This document shows, piece after piece, positions 1-7,473 of a stretch of 64,000 nucleotides of DNA. The DNA is from Haloarcula rara (lineage in GTDB: Archaea > Halobacteriota > Halobacteria > Halobacteriales > Haloarculaceae). The position numbers were made by a program, and so were the translations under genes. The notes beneath the pieces are model-generated. The model saw only the letters and a program-made list of their open reading frames with translations, had not been told where the DNA came from and did not search any database. Positions within the stretch are counted from its first letter, which is position 1. The number at the start of each line of letters is the position of its first letter. Location: positions 2,790,001-2,854,000 of the forward strand of contig NZ_CP119785.1 of assembly GCF_029338235.1 (NCBI RefSeq), read 5' to 3'.

Positions 1-180
1 GTCATCCCCCACCAGGCCGCGGTGCCGCGAGCCCGAAACGCCGTCGAGAACGGGGCGATTACCGACGAGGGAATCGACGAGCGCGTCGCGCGCCTGGGCG
101 AGGAGGCCGTACAGTACGCCAACATCGAGCCGGACCCGCCGTGTCTGGAGAGCACGGAAAATGTCGGAGCGGGTGATTAG
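1..180 (+). CDS. C-terminal fragment of an unidentified protein
   Basis: The window opens inside a reading frame that runs from base 1 to a TAG at 178-180 and gives 59 residues. The fragment has an amphipathic helix-like stretch with several D/E/R pairs and ends in a short polar tail (ESTENVGAGD). The amino-acid composition (acidic, GC3-rich codons) is that of a normal haloarchaeal gene. I do not recognise the family from this tail and do not assign a function. The start lies outside the window. Confidence 0.7.
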   Translation, partial: VIPHQAAVPRARNAVENGAITDEGIDERVARLGEEAVQYANIEPDPPCLESTENVGAGD

Positions 181-394
181 CCGTGCGGACGCTATGTCCA
201 AGCCGTAAGCATCCGGTTCGAAGGAGCAGATGATTAGCCCTGAGGGCCGTGTGCCCGAACTCGTGAGCATCTGCTCCGCAGGTGCAGCGACCGAAGGCGC
301 CGACGATTAGCTGCTCACTGTGTGGTACCGGGCCCCCTCAGATAATGGAGCGGAACTCGCAATTGTCTTACTGACCGAGTCCGCAGACACACCC
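181..394. repeat. Intergenic stretch with reiterated stop-codon motif and hairpins
   Basis: No gene is seen here. The last bases of the upstream gene (GAGCGGGTGATTAGCC, 167-182) recur as GAGCAGATGATTAGCC at 224-239 (14 of 16 identical), and a shorter copy GACGATTAG lies at 302-310. Between the copies is a hairpin GCATCTGC/GCAGGTGC (267-285, loop TCC, one G-T pair), plus a weaker one around 187-200. A TTGTCTTAC stretch near 363-372 sits about 27 nt before the GTG chosen for the next gene and could be its promoter. Confidence 0.5.
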
Positions 395-1033
395 GTGACA
401 CAGTGGGTCGAGACCACCGGCACGGGGCGCGACCGCGGGCCAGTGGCCATCGTGCGCGCCTGGGCGGAAGTCCTCCGGCGACCGCGACGGTTCTTCCGGA
501 CCGGCATCGCCCCCGGTGACCAGGCGCCGGGCCTCATCTTCGCCTCGCTGGTCGTCCTCGTCGAGGAGCTGGGTCGCTTTCTCGTCGTCGAGCTCGCGTC
601 ACGTGGCCTCGTCTCTACGGGACCGTTCCCCTACCCCGCCATTGGCGACTTTCCACCGGGCGTGGCCGTACTTGCCCTCCTGGGTATCATCGTCTTCGTC
701 GCGCCCATCACGGTCCACCTGACGGCGGCGATACAGACGCTCTTGCTCGTGCCCACCGCGCCCGACCGGGGCGGTATCAGCGAGACGGTCCAGGTCATGT
801 GCTACGCGATGGCTCCCTGCATCGTCGCGGGACTTCCCGTCCCGGAACTGCGCGTCCTCGTCACGCTGTGGGGTGCGGCGCTGTACGTCGTCGGCACGGC
901 CGTCGTCCACGAGCTCAGTCTGCCGAAAGCGGTCGCCGTTGGAGCCCTCCCCGCTGCGATCATCTTCGGCTACGGCTTCCGGGGCTTTGACGCACTGTCG
1001 GCGCTCGGGATACTGCCGGCTATAAGTTCGTAA
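395..1033 (+). CDS. Yip1-family (YIP1 domain) membrane protein
   Basis: 212 residues beginning TQWVETTGTGRDRGPVAIV after GTG 395. A GTG at 320 would add 25 residues unlike the family, so the internal GTG was preferred. A cytoplasmic segment with WAEVLRRPRRFFRTGIAPGDQAPGL is the usual entry to haloarchaeal Yip1-like proteins: the RPRRFF motif is followed by about five hydrophobic helices (around 45-65, 95-120, 130-150, 155-180, 185-205). It is an integral membrane protein of unknown role. Its last codons (ACIS end, ...GILPAISS) lie inside the palindromic element at 1011-1088, which also supplies the TAA stop. Confidence 0.75.
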   Translation: MTQWVETTGTGRDRGPVAIVRAWAEVLRRPRRFFRTGIAPGDQAPGLIFASLVVLVEELGRFLVVELASRGLVSTGPFPYPAIGDFPPGVAVLALLGIIVFVAPITVHLTAAIQTLLLVPTAPDRGGISETVQVMCYAMAPCIVAGLPVPELRVLVTLWGAALYVVGTAVVHELSLPKAVAVGALPAAIIFGYGFRGFDALSALGILPAISS

Positions 1034-1088
1034 AGATATTCGCACCCCTTGGGTGGCGAATTACTTCAGTTTGTTATAGCCGGCAGTA
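1011..1088. repeat. 78-bp palindromic element, copy 1
   Basis: A perfect 15-bp inverted repeat, TACTGCCGGCTATAA (1011-1025) and TTATAGCCGGCAGTA (1074-1088), encloses a second hairpin TTCGCACC.../GGTGGCGAA (about 1040-1061) and a right-hand spacer ending CAGTTTG. A second, diverged copy in the same orientation is at 3704-3780. The left arm overlaps the end of the Yip1-like gene, so the element seems to have truncated or replaced the natural C-terminus. It could be a miniature palindromic transposable element or a structured 3' UTR/terminator. Confidence 0.8.
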
Positions 1089-1129
1089 TGAGTGCGAGCG
1101 GATTTTAGTACGGAGCCCGAAGGTGGGGT

Positions 1130-1393
1130 ATGCTCACGCTCGACATCGACCAGTTTATGCTCGAACTCAAGGACGGCGCGTTCAAGAACGTCGGCCCGTC
1201 GAACAAACAGGCGACGGTCAAGATGTACGACGTGGAGGGAGTCGACGTTCGCGAGTACGGCGACAAGCGCGTGAAACTCGCCTTCGAGGACGAACAGGGA
1301 AGCGAGATAGAGGTCGCGCTGTTCCCGGAACAGGCCAGCGCCGTTGCAGACGGCCTGCAACTGCTCGAATCGGAGAGTGAGGTCTTCGAGTGA
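1130..1393 (+). CDS. Small conserved haloarchaeal protein, function unknown
   Basis: 87 residues starting MLTLDIDQFMLELKDGAFKN. The protein is soluble and acidic, predicted mostly beta (alternating V/K/V and D/E), with a C-terminal helix (PEQASAVADGLQLLESE). No catalytic motif or cysteine is visible. A TTTTAG box at 1099-1104 lies 26 nt upstream of the ATG, consistent with a leaderless transcript, although AAGGTGGGG just before the ATG could also serve as a ribosome site. It lies between the first palindromic element and the S1/DHH-like gene. Confidence 0.75.
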   Translation: MLTLDIDQFMLELKDGAFKNVGPSNKQATVKMYDVEGVDVREYGDKRVKLAFEDEQGSEIEVALFPEQASAVADGLQLLESESEVFE

Positions 1394-1468
1394 GGGCCCG
1401 GTACGCTCGGGTTTTCTCGCGCGGCGAATTCGACAACAGTTTTAGGCCCCACCTGCTTGCATCGGTCA

Positions 1469-3667
1469 ATGGGTTCGTGTATCATTTGCGGCACATCCGT
1501 CGACGGACACATCTGTGACCTCCACGAGGAGGACGCGTTGTTCGAGTTCCGAGGGAATAGCGCCGACCAGCTGAACATTGGTCGATACTACCGCGGCAGC
1601 GTGGACGGCTTCGCCGAGTTCGGCGTCTTCGTCGACATCGGCGACAGCGTCACCGGCCTGCTCCACCGTAGCGAACTGGACCAGCGGCTCGACTCGCTGG
1701 ACTGGGAGCCGGGCGACGAGGTGTACGTCCAGGTCAAGAACGTCCGCGACAACGGCAACGTGGACCTGGGCTGGTCCATCCGACAGGCCGAACGCGAGTT
1801 CCGCGGCGTGCTCGTGGACGACCCCGACGTGGGCCACTCCACGCTGCTGGAAGAGGACGAGTCGGGAAACGCTGACGGGGACGGGGCGTCTGCTCAGTCC
1901 CCCGACACGTCCGCAGACGCGTCGGACGACACTGCCGCCGAAGACGATGCGGTCGAGGCAGCGACTGACACCGACGCCGCCGAGACAGACGCAGAGCCCG
2001 CGGAACCGGAAGCGGGTGACGTGAGTCAGATGGGCGACGACAACCGGGTCTCCGAAGCTGGCGGCTCGTTCGGTTCGAACGGTGACGACGAGCAGTCCCC
2101 CGACGAGACGGCCGAGACGGACGCCCCGAGTGGTAGCGCGGCCGTCGTCGAGGCCGAGGAGGAACTGGAGACGGTTCCCGTCGGCGCCCTCGCGGACCAC
2201 GTCGGCGAGGACGTCCGACTGGAGGGCGAGGTCGTCGGAATCCGCCAGACCTCCGGCCCGACCGTCTTCGAGCTACAGGACGAGACCGGCACCGTCGACT
2301 GTGCCGCGTTCGTCGAAGCAGGCGTGCGCGCTTACCCCGACGTCGAGGAGGGCGAGTTCGCCCGGCTTGATGGCGAAGTGCGCGAGCGACGGGGCGAGCT
2401 CCAGGTCGAGACCGAGGCGCTCACCGTCCTCGACGACGACGAGCGCGACGAAGTCGAACAGCGCCTCGCGGACGCGCTCGACGACGAGGCCCGGCCCGAC
2501 GCCGTGGAGCCCCTGGCCGAGGACGACACCGTCGAGGCCCTCTCGGCGGACCTGGTCGAGGCGGCCACCGAGATTCGCAAAGCGGTGCTCACCGAGCGTC
2601 CGGTCATCGTCCGCCACACCAACACTGCCGATGGCTATCTCGCGGGGAGCGCGCTCGAACGCGCGACGCTCCCCTTAGTCACCGACCAGCACCGACGCGC
2701 CGACGCCCAGTACCACTACTTCGACCGCCGACCGCTGGAGGGCGGCGTCTACGACATGGACGACGCCACCAAGGACGCCTCCCAGATGCTCGACAACCGC
2801 GAGCGTCACGACGAGGCCCTTCCCCTGTTCGTCTTCGTCGCCGCCGGCGGCACCCGCGAGAGCCTCGACGGCTTCGACCTGCTGAACGTCTACGGCGCGC
2901 CGACCGTCGTCGTCGACGACATCGAGGTCGACGGCGCCGTCACCGACGCCGTCGACGCGGTCGTCTCGCCGAGCCTGGCAGACGCCCCGGACACCACCGC
3001 GACGACGCTCGCGGCCAACGTCGCGGCCCACGTCAACGAGGACGTGCGCGCAGACCTCCAGCACCTCCCCGCGGTGAGCTTCTGGGAGGACGCTCACGAG
3101 GCCTACGTCGACCTCGCGAGCGAGGCCGGCTACGACGCCGAAGCGCTCGCCCAGCTACGCGAGGCCGTCGCGCTGGAGGCCCATTACCAGTCCTACGAGG
3201 ACAAGCGCGAGCTCATCACCGACCTCGTCTTCGGCGACGACGAGACCGACGTCGGCGGGCTGGCCGGTCACGTCGCCGAGCAGTTCCGCGAGAAGGTCGA
3301 CGAGGAGGTCTCGACCGCCGTGGCCAATCTGGAGTACCACACGGTCGCAGAGGCGGACATCGCCGTGCTCGACACGGACGCCTACTCCCACCAGTACGAG
3401 TTCCCGCCGGAGACGCTCCTGCTGGACGAACTCCACCGCTCGGTTCGCGACGAGGTCGACGCCGTGGTCGGCGTCGACACTGACACGCTGTACGTCCGGA
3501 CCGACGCCGACATCGACCTGCACGAACTGGTCGCCGACGTCGACGAGAGCGTGCCCGAAGGCGGTGTCACCACCCGAAGCGTCCGTGACGGCTCGGTCCG
3601 CTATCTGGCCGGCGAGCGCGACGCCGTGCTCGACGCGACGCTCGAGCGACTGGCCGACGACCTGTAA
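1469..3667 (+). CDS. S1/OB-fold protein with degenerate DHH (RecJ-like) domain
   Basis: 732 residues; ATG 1469 chosen because a TTTTAGG box at 1440-1446 gives a leaderless start there. Order: an N-terminal zinc knuckle (CIICG...CDLH), an S1 RNA-binding domain (about 35-105, GSVDGFAEFGVFVDIGDSVTGLL), an acidic low-complexity linker (about 115-230), an OB-fold (about 235-325, VRLEGEVVGIRQTSGPTVFE), then a RecJ/DHH-like region (about 380-730). The usual first motif (DADG) reads NTADG (RHTNTADGY) and the DHH position reads VVVDDIEVDG, so metal-binding residues appear lost. RecJ-type proteins act on single-stranded nucleic acid; this one is more likely a binding or architectural paralogue than a nuclease. 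Moderately sure of family, unsure of activity. Confidence 0.75.
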   Translation: MGSCIICGTSVDGHICDLHEEDALFEFRGNSADQLNIGRYYRGSVDGFAEFGVFVDIGDSVTGLLHRSELDQRLDSLDWEPGDEVYVQVKNVRDNGNVDLGWSIRQAEREFRGVLVDDPDVGHSTLLEEDESGNADGDGASAQSPDTSADASDDTAAEDDAVEAATDTDAAETDAEPAEPEAGDVSQMGDDNRVSEAGGSFGSNGDDEQSPDETAETDAPSGSAAVVEAEEELETVPVGALADHVGEDVRLEGEVVGIRQTSGPTVFELQDETGTVDCAAFVEAGVRAYPDVEEGEFARLDGEVRERRGELQVETEALTVLDDDERDEVEQRLADALDDEARPDAVEPLAEDDTVEALSADLVEAATEIRKAVLTERPVIVRHTNTADGYLAGSALERATLPLVTDQHRRADAQYHYFDRRPLEGGVYDMDDATKDASQMLDNRERHDEALPLFVFVAAGGTRESLDGFDLLNVYGAPTVVVDDIEVDGAVTDAVDAVVSPSLADAPDTTATTLAANVAAHVNEDVRADLQHLPAVSFWEDAHEAYVDLASEAGYDAEALAQLREAVALEAHYQSYEDKRELITDLVFGDDETDVGGLAGHVAEQFREKVDEEVSTAVANLEYHTVAEADIAVLDTDAYSHQYEFPPETLLLDELHRSVRDEVDAVVGVDTDTLYVRTDADIDLHELVADVDESVPEGGVTTRSVRDGSVRYLAGERDAVLDATLERLADDL

Positions 3668-3703
3668 CGACACAGGATTTTTCTTTCCGACCGCTGTCGA
3701 CCC

Positions 3704-3780
3704 TACTGTCGGCTGTAAGTCGCAGAGATATTCGCCACCAGTGGGTGGCGAACTGTTTTAGTTTGTTACAGCCGGTAGTA
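3704..3780. repeat. 77-bp palindromic element, copy 2
   Basis: Outer arms TACTGTCGGCTGTAA (3704-3718) and TTACAGCCGGTAGTA (3766-3780) pair over 15 positions, with the two non-Watson-Crick positions being G-T wobbles. The internal hairpin TTCGCCACC/GGTGGCGAA (about 3731-3752) is perfect over 9 bp. Compared with copy 1 (1011-1088) an A-T outer pair has become G-C on both arms, a compensatory change. It lies 3' of the S1/DHH-like gene and ends 6 bases before the cupin start codon. Confidence 0.8.
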
Positions 3781-3786
3781 GCAGAT

Positions 3787-4275
3787 ATGAGCGACGGCCC
3801 TGTCAATGCTGCCGAACTGGAGTGGACCGAACACGACCGCGGCGACCGCCAGTTCAAGCGCAAGAAACTCGCCGAGGCGGCCGGTGGCGAGAAGCTCGGC
3901 ACGAGCCTCTACGAGGTGCCGGCCGGCAAGCGGCTGTGGGTGCGCCACTACCACGAGGGCAACGAGGAGTCGATCTATGTGCTCGACGGGGAGGGCACAC
4001 TCTTTCTGGGTCCCGACGAGACCGAGCATCCGCTCGAAGCCGGTGATTACGTCGCCCTGCCGCCCGGCGAGGAGAGCTGTCACGACATCGAAGCCGGCGA
4101 CGACGGGCTCCGCCTGCTGATGAGCGGGACGATGGAAGAACCCGACATCACTGTCTATCCCGACCGGGATATGGTCGGCCTCTACGCCGGGTCCCCGCCG
4201 GGTGGCGACAGCGAGGAGCGGTCGCTATCGACGTATCTCGACCGGCACGCCGAGCTGGACTACTGGGAGGACTGA
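3787..4275 (+). CDS. Cupin-domain protein
   Basis: 162 residues; start at the ATG (3787) just past the palindromic element. The single cupin barrel shows RHYHEGNEESIYVLDGEGTLFLG (motif 1, with two His and Glu as likely metal ligands) and LEAGDYVALPPGEESCHDIEA (motif 2, with His). An extra C-terminal tail (YPDRDMVGLYAGSPPGG...STYLDRHAELDYWED) is typical of archaeal cupins of the sugar-phosphate-isomerase/uncharacterised class. It probably binds a divalent metal; the substrate is unknown. Its 3' end overlaps the end of the convergent small gene at 4260-4400 by 16 bases. Confidence 0.75.
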   Translation: MSDGPVNAAELEWTEHDRGDRQFKRKKLAEAAGGEKLGTSLYEVPAGKRLWVRHYHEGNEESIYVLDGEGTLFLGPDETEHPLEAGDYVALPPGEESCHDIEAGDDGLRLLMSGTMEEPDITVYPDRDMVGLYAGSPPGGDSEERSLSTYLDRHAELDYWED

Positions 4276-4400
4276 CTGCCCGAGACTTTCCCGACAGCCT
4301 TCTTCGCGCCGTAGTAGGCCCACTCGGCGGAGTAACAGAAGACGCACCCGCGGAACGTGGGGCGTGCGGTGTCGTCGGCGTCGGCGGTTTCAGTACTCAT
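4260..4400 (-). CDS. 46-residue CxxC small protein
   Basis: Translation from the ATG at 4400 gives MSTETADADDTARPTF, then RGCVFCYSAEWAYYGAKKAV, and ends GKVSGSQSSQ. The acidic, disordered N-terminus followed by one C-x2-C and an aromatic, lysine-containing core is the look of many haloarchaeal single-motif zinc microproteins. The gene converges on the cupin gene and diverges from elp3, whose start is 108 bp away. The function is unknown. The clean start codon and haloarchaeal N-terminus argue for a real gene. Confidence 0.55.
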   Translation of the reverse strand: MSTETADADDTARPTFRGCVFCYSAEWAYYGAKKAVGKVSGSQSSQ

Positions 4401-4508
4401 ATACGCGTATCTGGGCCGCTCACGACTTCAATCCAGTGGGCGTGTGCGGGCTCGCCGCAGGCCCGAGCGACACGCTTATTCGGCCGTGACAACCAGTTCC
4501 GGTAAGCG

Positions 4509-6170
4509 ATGAGCACGGAGACGACGGAGCCAGAGGAGACTGAGGCTTTCCAGCAGGTGTGTGCGGAGCTGGTAGAGCGCATCCTCGCCGGCGAAGTCGA
4601 GCGCGACGACGTCGAGAGCGCGAAGATAGACGTCTGCCGGGAGTACTCGGCCCCGAAGGTCCCGCAGAACTCCGAACTGCTCGACTACGCCCCGCAGGAG
4701 CACCGCGAAGTGCTGGAGGAGGTGCTCCAGCGCAAGCCGGTTCGGACGGCCTCGGGCGTCTCGCCAATAGCGATTATGACCTCCCCGCACCGGTGTCCAC
4801 ACGGGAAGTGTCTCTACTGTCCCGGCGGCCCAGACTCGGAGTTCTCCTCGGCCCAATCGTACACCGGCCACGAGCCCGCCGCGGCCCGCGGCGAGCAGAA
4901 CGACTACGACCCCTACGGGCAGGTGACCCTGCGGCTCAATCAGCTCCGGGAAATCGGCCACCCCGTCGACAAGGCCGAGCTCATCATCATGGGTGGGACG
5001 ATGACCGCCCGGAGCCACGACTACCAGGAGTGGTTCGTCAAGCGGGCCATCGAGGCGATGAACGACTTCGACCCCGAGGCCGACCCCCAGCCAGCGGAGG
5101 GCGTCAGCTTCGCGGAGAACCGGGACGACTACGAGTTCCGGTATCTGGAGGACGTCATCGCCGAAAACGAGGCCGCCGACGTGCGCAACGTCGCGACCAC
5201 CTTCGAGACCAAGCCCGACTGGTGTGACCCAGAGCAGATAGACCGGATGCTCCGCCTGGGCGGGACGAAAGTCGAGGTGGGCGTCCAGACGACCTTCGAG
5301 CGCATCAACCGCGAGATGCATCGGGGCCACGGCGTCCAGGCGAGCATCGACGCCAACCGACGGCTCCGGGACTCGGCGTTCAAGGTCGGCTTCCACATGA
5401 TGCCCGGGCAGCCGGGGATGTCCAAGGAGATGTGCCTGGAGGACTTCCGGCGCATCTTCTCGGAGTCGCGCTGGAAACCGGACTACCTCAAAATCTACCC
5501 GACGCTCGTGGTTCCGGGCACTGTCACCTACGACTGGTGGAAGAAAAACGACTTCGACCCCCTGAACAACGAGGAGGCCGCCGAGCTCGTCGCCGAAATC
5601 AAGGACATGATTCCCCGCTACACCCGTCTCCAGCGCGTCCAGCGGGACATTCCGGCGGATTTCATCGAGGGCGGCGTCTGGAAGTCCAACCTCCGCCAGC
5701 TAGCCTGGAAGGAGATGGAGAAACACGACTGGTCCTGTGACTGTATCCGCTGTCGCGAGGCTGGCCACTCCGAGGAGGTCGCCGAAGACGTCGAACTGAA
5801 CGTCATGACCTACGAGGCCTGTGGCGGCACGGAGCATTTCATCTCCTTCGAGGACTTCGAGACCGACGTGCTCGTGGGCTTCTGTCGGCTTCGGTTCCCC
5901 AATGACCCGGTTCGTCGCGAACTGGAGGACGCCGCGCTCGTTCGGGAACTCCACGTTTACGGCAACTCCGTGGGTGTCGGGCAGTCCGCCGGCGACGGTG
6001 ACCACCAGCACAAGGGGTACGGCAAGCGCCTGCTCTCGAAAGCCGAGGAACTGGCCCGCGACGCCGGCTTCTCGAAGATTGCGGTCATCTCCGGCATCGG
6101 CGTCCGTGAGTACTATCGGAACAAGCTCGAGTACAAACAGGACGGCCCGTACGTGAGCAAACAACTGTAG
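4509..6170 (+). CDS. elp3: Elp3-type tRNA wobble-uridine modification enzyme (radical SAM/GNAT)
   Basis: 553 residues, normal length for archaeal Elp3. The radical-SAM centre is C96-x4-C101-x2-C104 (CPHGKCLYCPGG), followed by the SAM-binding GGT (IIMGGTMTARS) and the tRNA-contact region. The C-terminal GNAT domain (about 400-553) carries the acetyl-CoA loop HQHKGYGKRLLSKA. The family attaches a carboxymethyl group to U34 of tRNAs in a single archaeal polypeptide using acetyl-CoA and SAM. It stands alone in its orientation, 8 bases ahead of an SRPBCC gene. The identification is firm. Confidence 0.93.
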   Translation: MSTETTEPEETEAFQQVCAELVERILAGEVERDDVESAKIDVCREYSAPKVPQNSELLDYAPQEHREVLEEVLQRKPVRTASGVSPIAIMTSPHRCPHGKCLYCPGGPDSEFSSAQSYTGHEPAAARGEQNDYDPYGQVTLRLNQLREIGHPVDKAELIIMGGTMTARSHDYQEWFVKRAIEAMNDFDPEADPQPAEGVSFAENRDDYEFRYLEDVIAENEAADVRNVATTFETKPDWCDPEQIDRMLRLGGTKVEVGVQTTFERINREMHRGHGVQASIDANRRLRDSAFKVGFHMMPGQPGMSKEMCLEDFRRIFSESRWKPDYLKIYPTLVVPGTVTYDWWKKNDFDPLNNEEAAELVAEIKDMIPRYTRLQRVQRDIPADFIEGGVWKSNLRQLAWKEMEKHDWSCDCIRCREAGHSEEVAEDVELNVMTYEACGGTEHFISFEDFETDVLVGFCRLRFPNDPVRRELEDAALVRELHVYGNSVGVGQSAGDGDHQHKGYGKRLLSKAEELARDAGFSKIAVISGIGVREYYRNKLEYKQDGPYVSKQL

Positions 6171-6178
6171 GGCGTTCG

Positions 6179-6640
6179 ATGGGCCGTATCGTCAGGGAGA
6201 CACGGATAGAGGCGCCCCGCGAGCGCGTCTTCGACCTCGCGCGTCACGTCGAGGCCCACGTCGCGACGATGCCCGAGGAGCGAGCCGAGGGTGCGACCGG
6301 ACTGCTGGAACGGGGCGACCGCGTCACCTTCAGACAGCGCCAGTTCGGCGTGCCGTTCTCGCTGACTGCCGAGGTGACCGAGATGGACCGTCCAAGGCGG
6401 TTCGAGGACGAGCAGCTGTCGGGCGTCTTCGGCTCGCTGGTCCACACGCACACCTTCGAGCACGTCGAGGGTGAGACAGTGATGACAGACGACGTCCGGT
6501 TCACGATGCCGCTGGCTCCCCTGGGCCGACTCGGGGCGCCGGTCGCCCGATTGCGCCTGAAGGCGCTCGTCGACTATCACGCCGAGGCATTGCGAGAACT
6601 GGCCGAAAGCGACGGCTGGCGTCGGTTTCTCGACGAGTAA
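6179..6640 (+). CDS. SRPBCC (START/polyketide-cyclase-like) protein
   Basis: 153 residues. The N-terminal pattern RETRIEAPRERVFDLARHVEAH, central VPFSLTAEVTEMDRPRRFEDEQ and C-terminal long helix (LKALVDYHAEALRELAE) are the hallmarks of the helix-grip fold that binds hydrophobic ligands. It begins 8 bases after elp3 and is probably co-transcribed with it. No enzymatic residue can be named. A second SRPBCC protein is at 55046-55486. Confidence 0.8.
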   Translation: MGRIVRETRIEAPRERVFDLARHVEAHVATMPEERAEGATGLLERGDRVTFRQRQFGVPFSLTAEVTEMDRPRRFEDEQLSGVFGSLVHTHTFEHVEGETVMTDDVRFTMPLAPLGRLGAPVARLRLKALVDYHAEALRELAESDGWRRFLDE

Positions 6641-6708
6641 GTGGTGCGTGACAGACAGTTCCACTCACGATACAGTGCCGTTTTGCTCGCCCGTCCCCTC
6701 TAGAGAGT

Positions 6709-7422
6709 ATGGTCCGAGAGCTTCGGCCGGGCGTCTGGTTGCTGGAACTGGGCCTGTTCCCGCCGCTGGCGTCGAACGCCTACCTCGTCGATGGGGGCGC
6801 GTTCGAGGCGGGGCCGGACAGCCTGACGCTCGTCGACACCGGCCTCTGGTGGAACGAACCCACCGTCCGCGAGGAGCTCGCTGCGGTGGGCTACGCCCCG
6901 GCCGACCTCGACCGCGTGCTGGTCACCCACTACGACCTCGACCACGTCGGCGGGCTCAACCGACTCGTCCCCGAGTTCGACGGCCCGGTCGCCGTGGGCC
7001 GTGCCGACCTCGACCTGCTGGAGCGACGCGCCCACCCCGAGTGGCTCCACCACAAGGGCCTCTTTCACCGGGTGAGCCGCCGGCTCTTCCCGCTGCCGGA
7101 CCTCCGGCTCGAACCGCTGGACGACGGCGACACCGTCGGTGGGTTCACGGCCCACCACACGCCGGGGCACAACCCGGGCCACGTAGTGTATCACCACGAG
7201 GGCGCGTCGGCGGCCTTTCTGGGCGACCTCGTCTGGGCGGGCGACGACAGCGGCCTGACGACGCCGTTCTGGGGGGATTCCTACGACATGGCCCAGTTGC
7301 GCGAGAGCGTCGCGGCGCTTTCCGCGCGGATTCCGGGCTTCGAGGTCGCAGCCATGGGTCACGGCGACCCGCTGGTGACCGGTGGCCACGACGCCTTGCG
7401 AGCGCTGGCCGGTCGGCTGTGA
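6709..7422 (+). CDS. MBL-fold metallohydrolase
   Basis: 237 residues of a metallo-beta-lactamase fold. The metal motif reads THYDLDHVGG, so the canonical HxHxDH is HxDxDH here. The next ligands are in TAHHTPGHNPGHVVYHHEG and AFLGDLVWAGDD, with GHGDP as the last motif. Such proteins hydrolyse thioesters or phosphodiesters; the substrate cannot be told. The ATG at 6709 follows a purine run (CTCTAGAGAGT). It is separated from the flavoprotein gene downstream by 51 bp. Confidence 0.85.
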   Translation: MVRELRPGVWLLELGLFPPLASNAYLVDGGAFEAGPDSLTLVDTGLWWNEPTVREELAAVGYAPADLDRVLVTHYDLDHVGGLNRLVPEFDGPVAVGRADLDLLERRAHPEWLHHKGLFHRVSRRLFPLPDLRLEPLDDGDTVGGFTAHHTPGHNPGHVVYHHEGASAAFLGDLVWAGDDSGLTTPFWGDSYDMAQLRESVAALSARIPGFEVAAMGHGDPLVTGGHDALRALAGRL

Positions 7423-7473
7423 CACTGGCCGACGGCTCCGGGTTATTTACTCGCGCCGCCCCACTGTTGGGAC

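Noticed and set aside
178..310. Successive in-frame TAG codons considered as readthrough of a longer protein
   Set aside because: The third TAG is out of frame with the first two, and the intervening sequence contains hairpins instead of conserved-looking protein.
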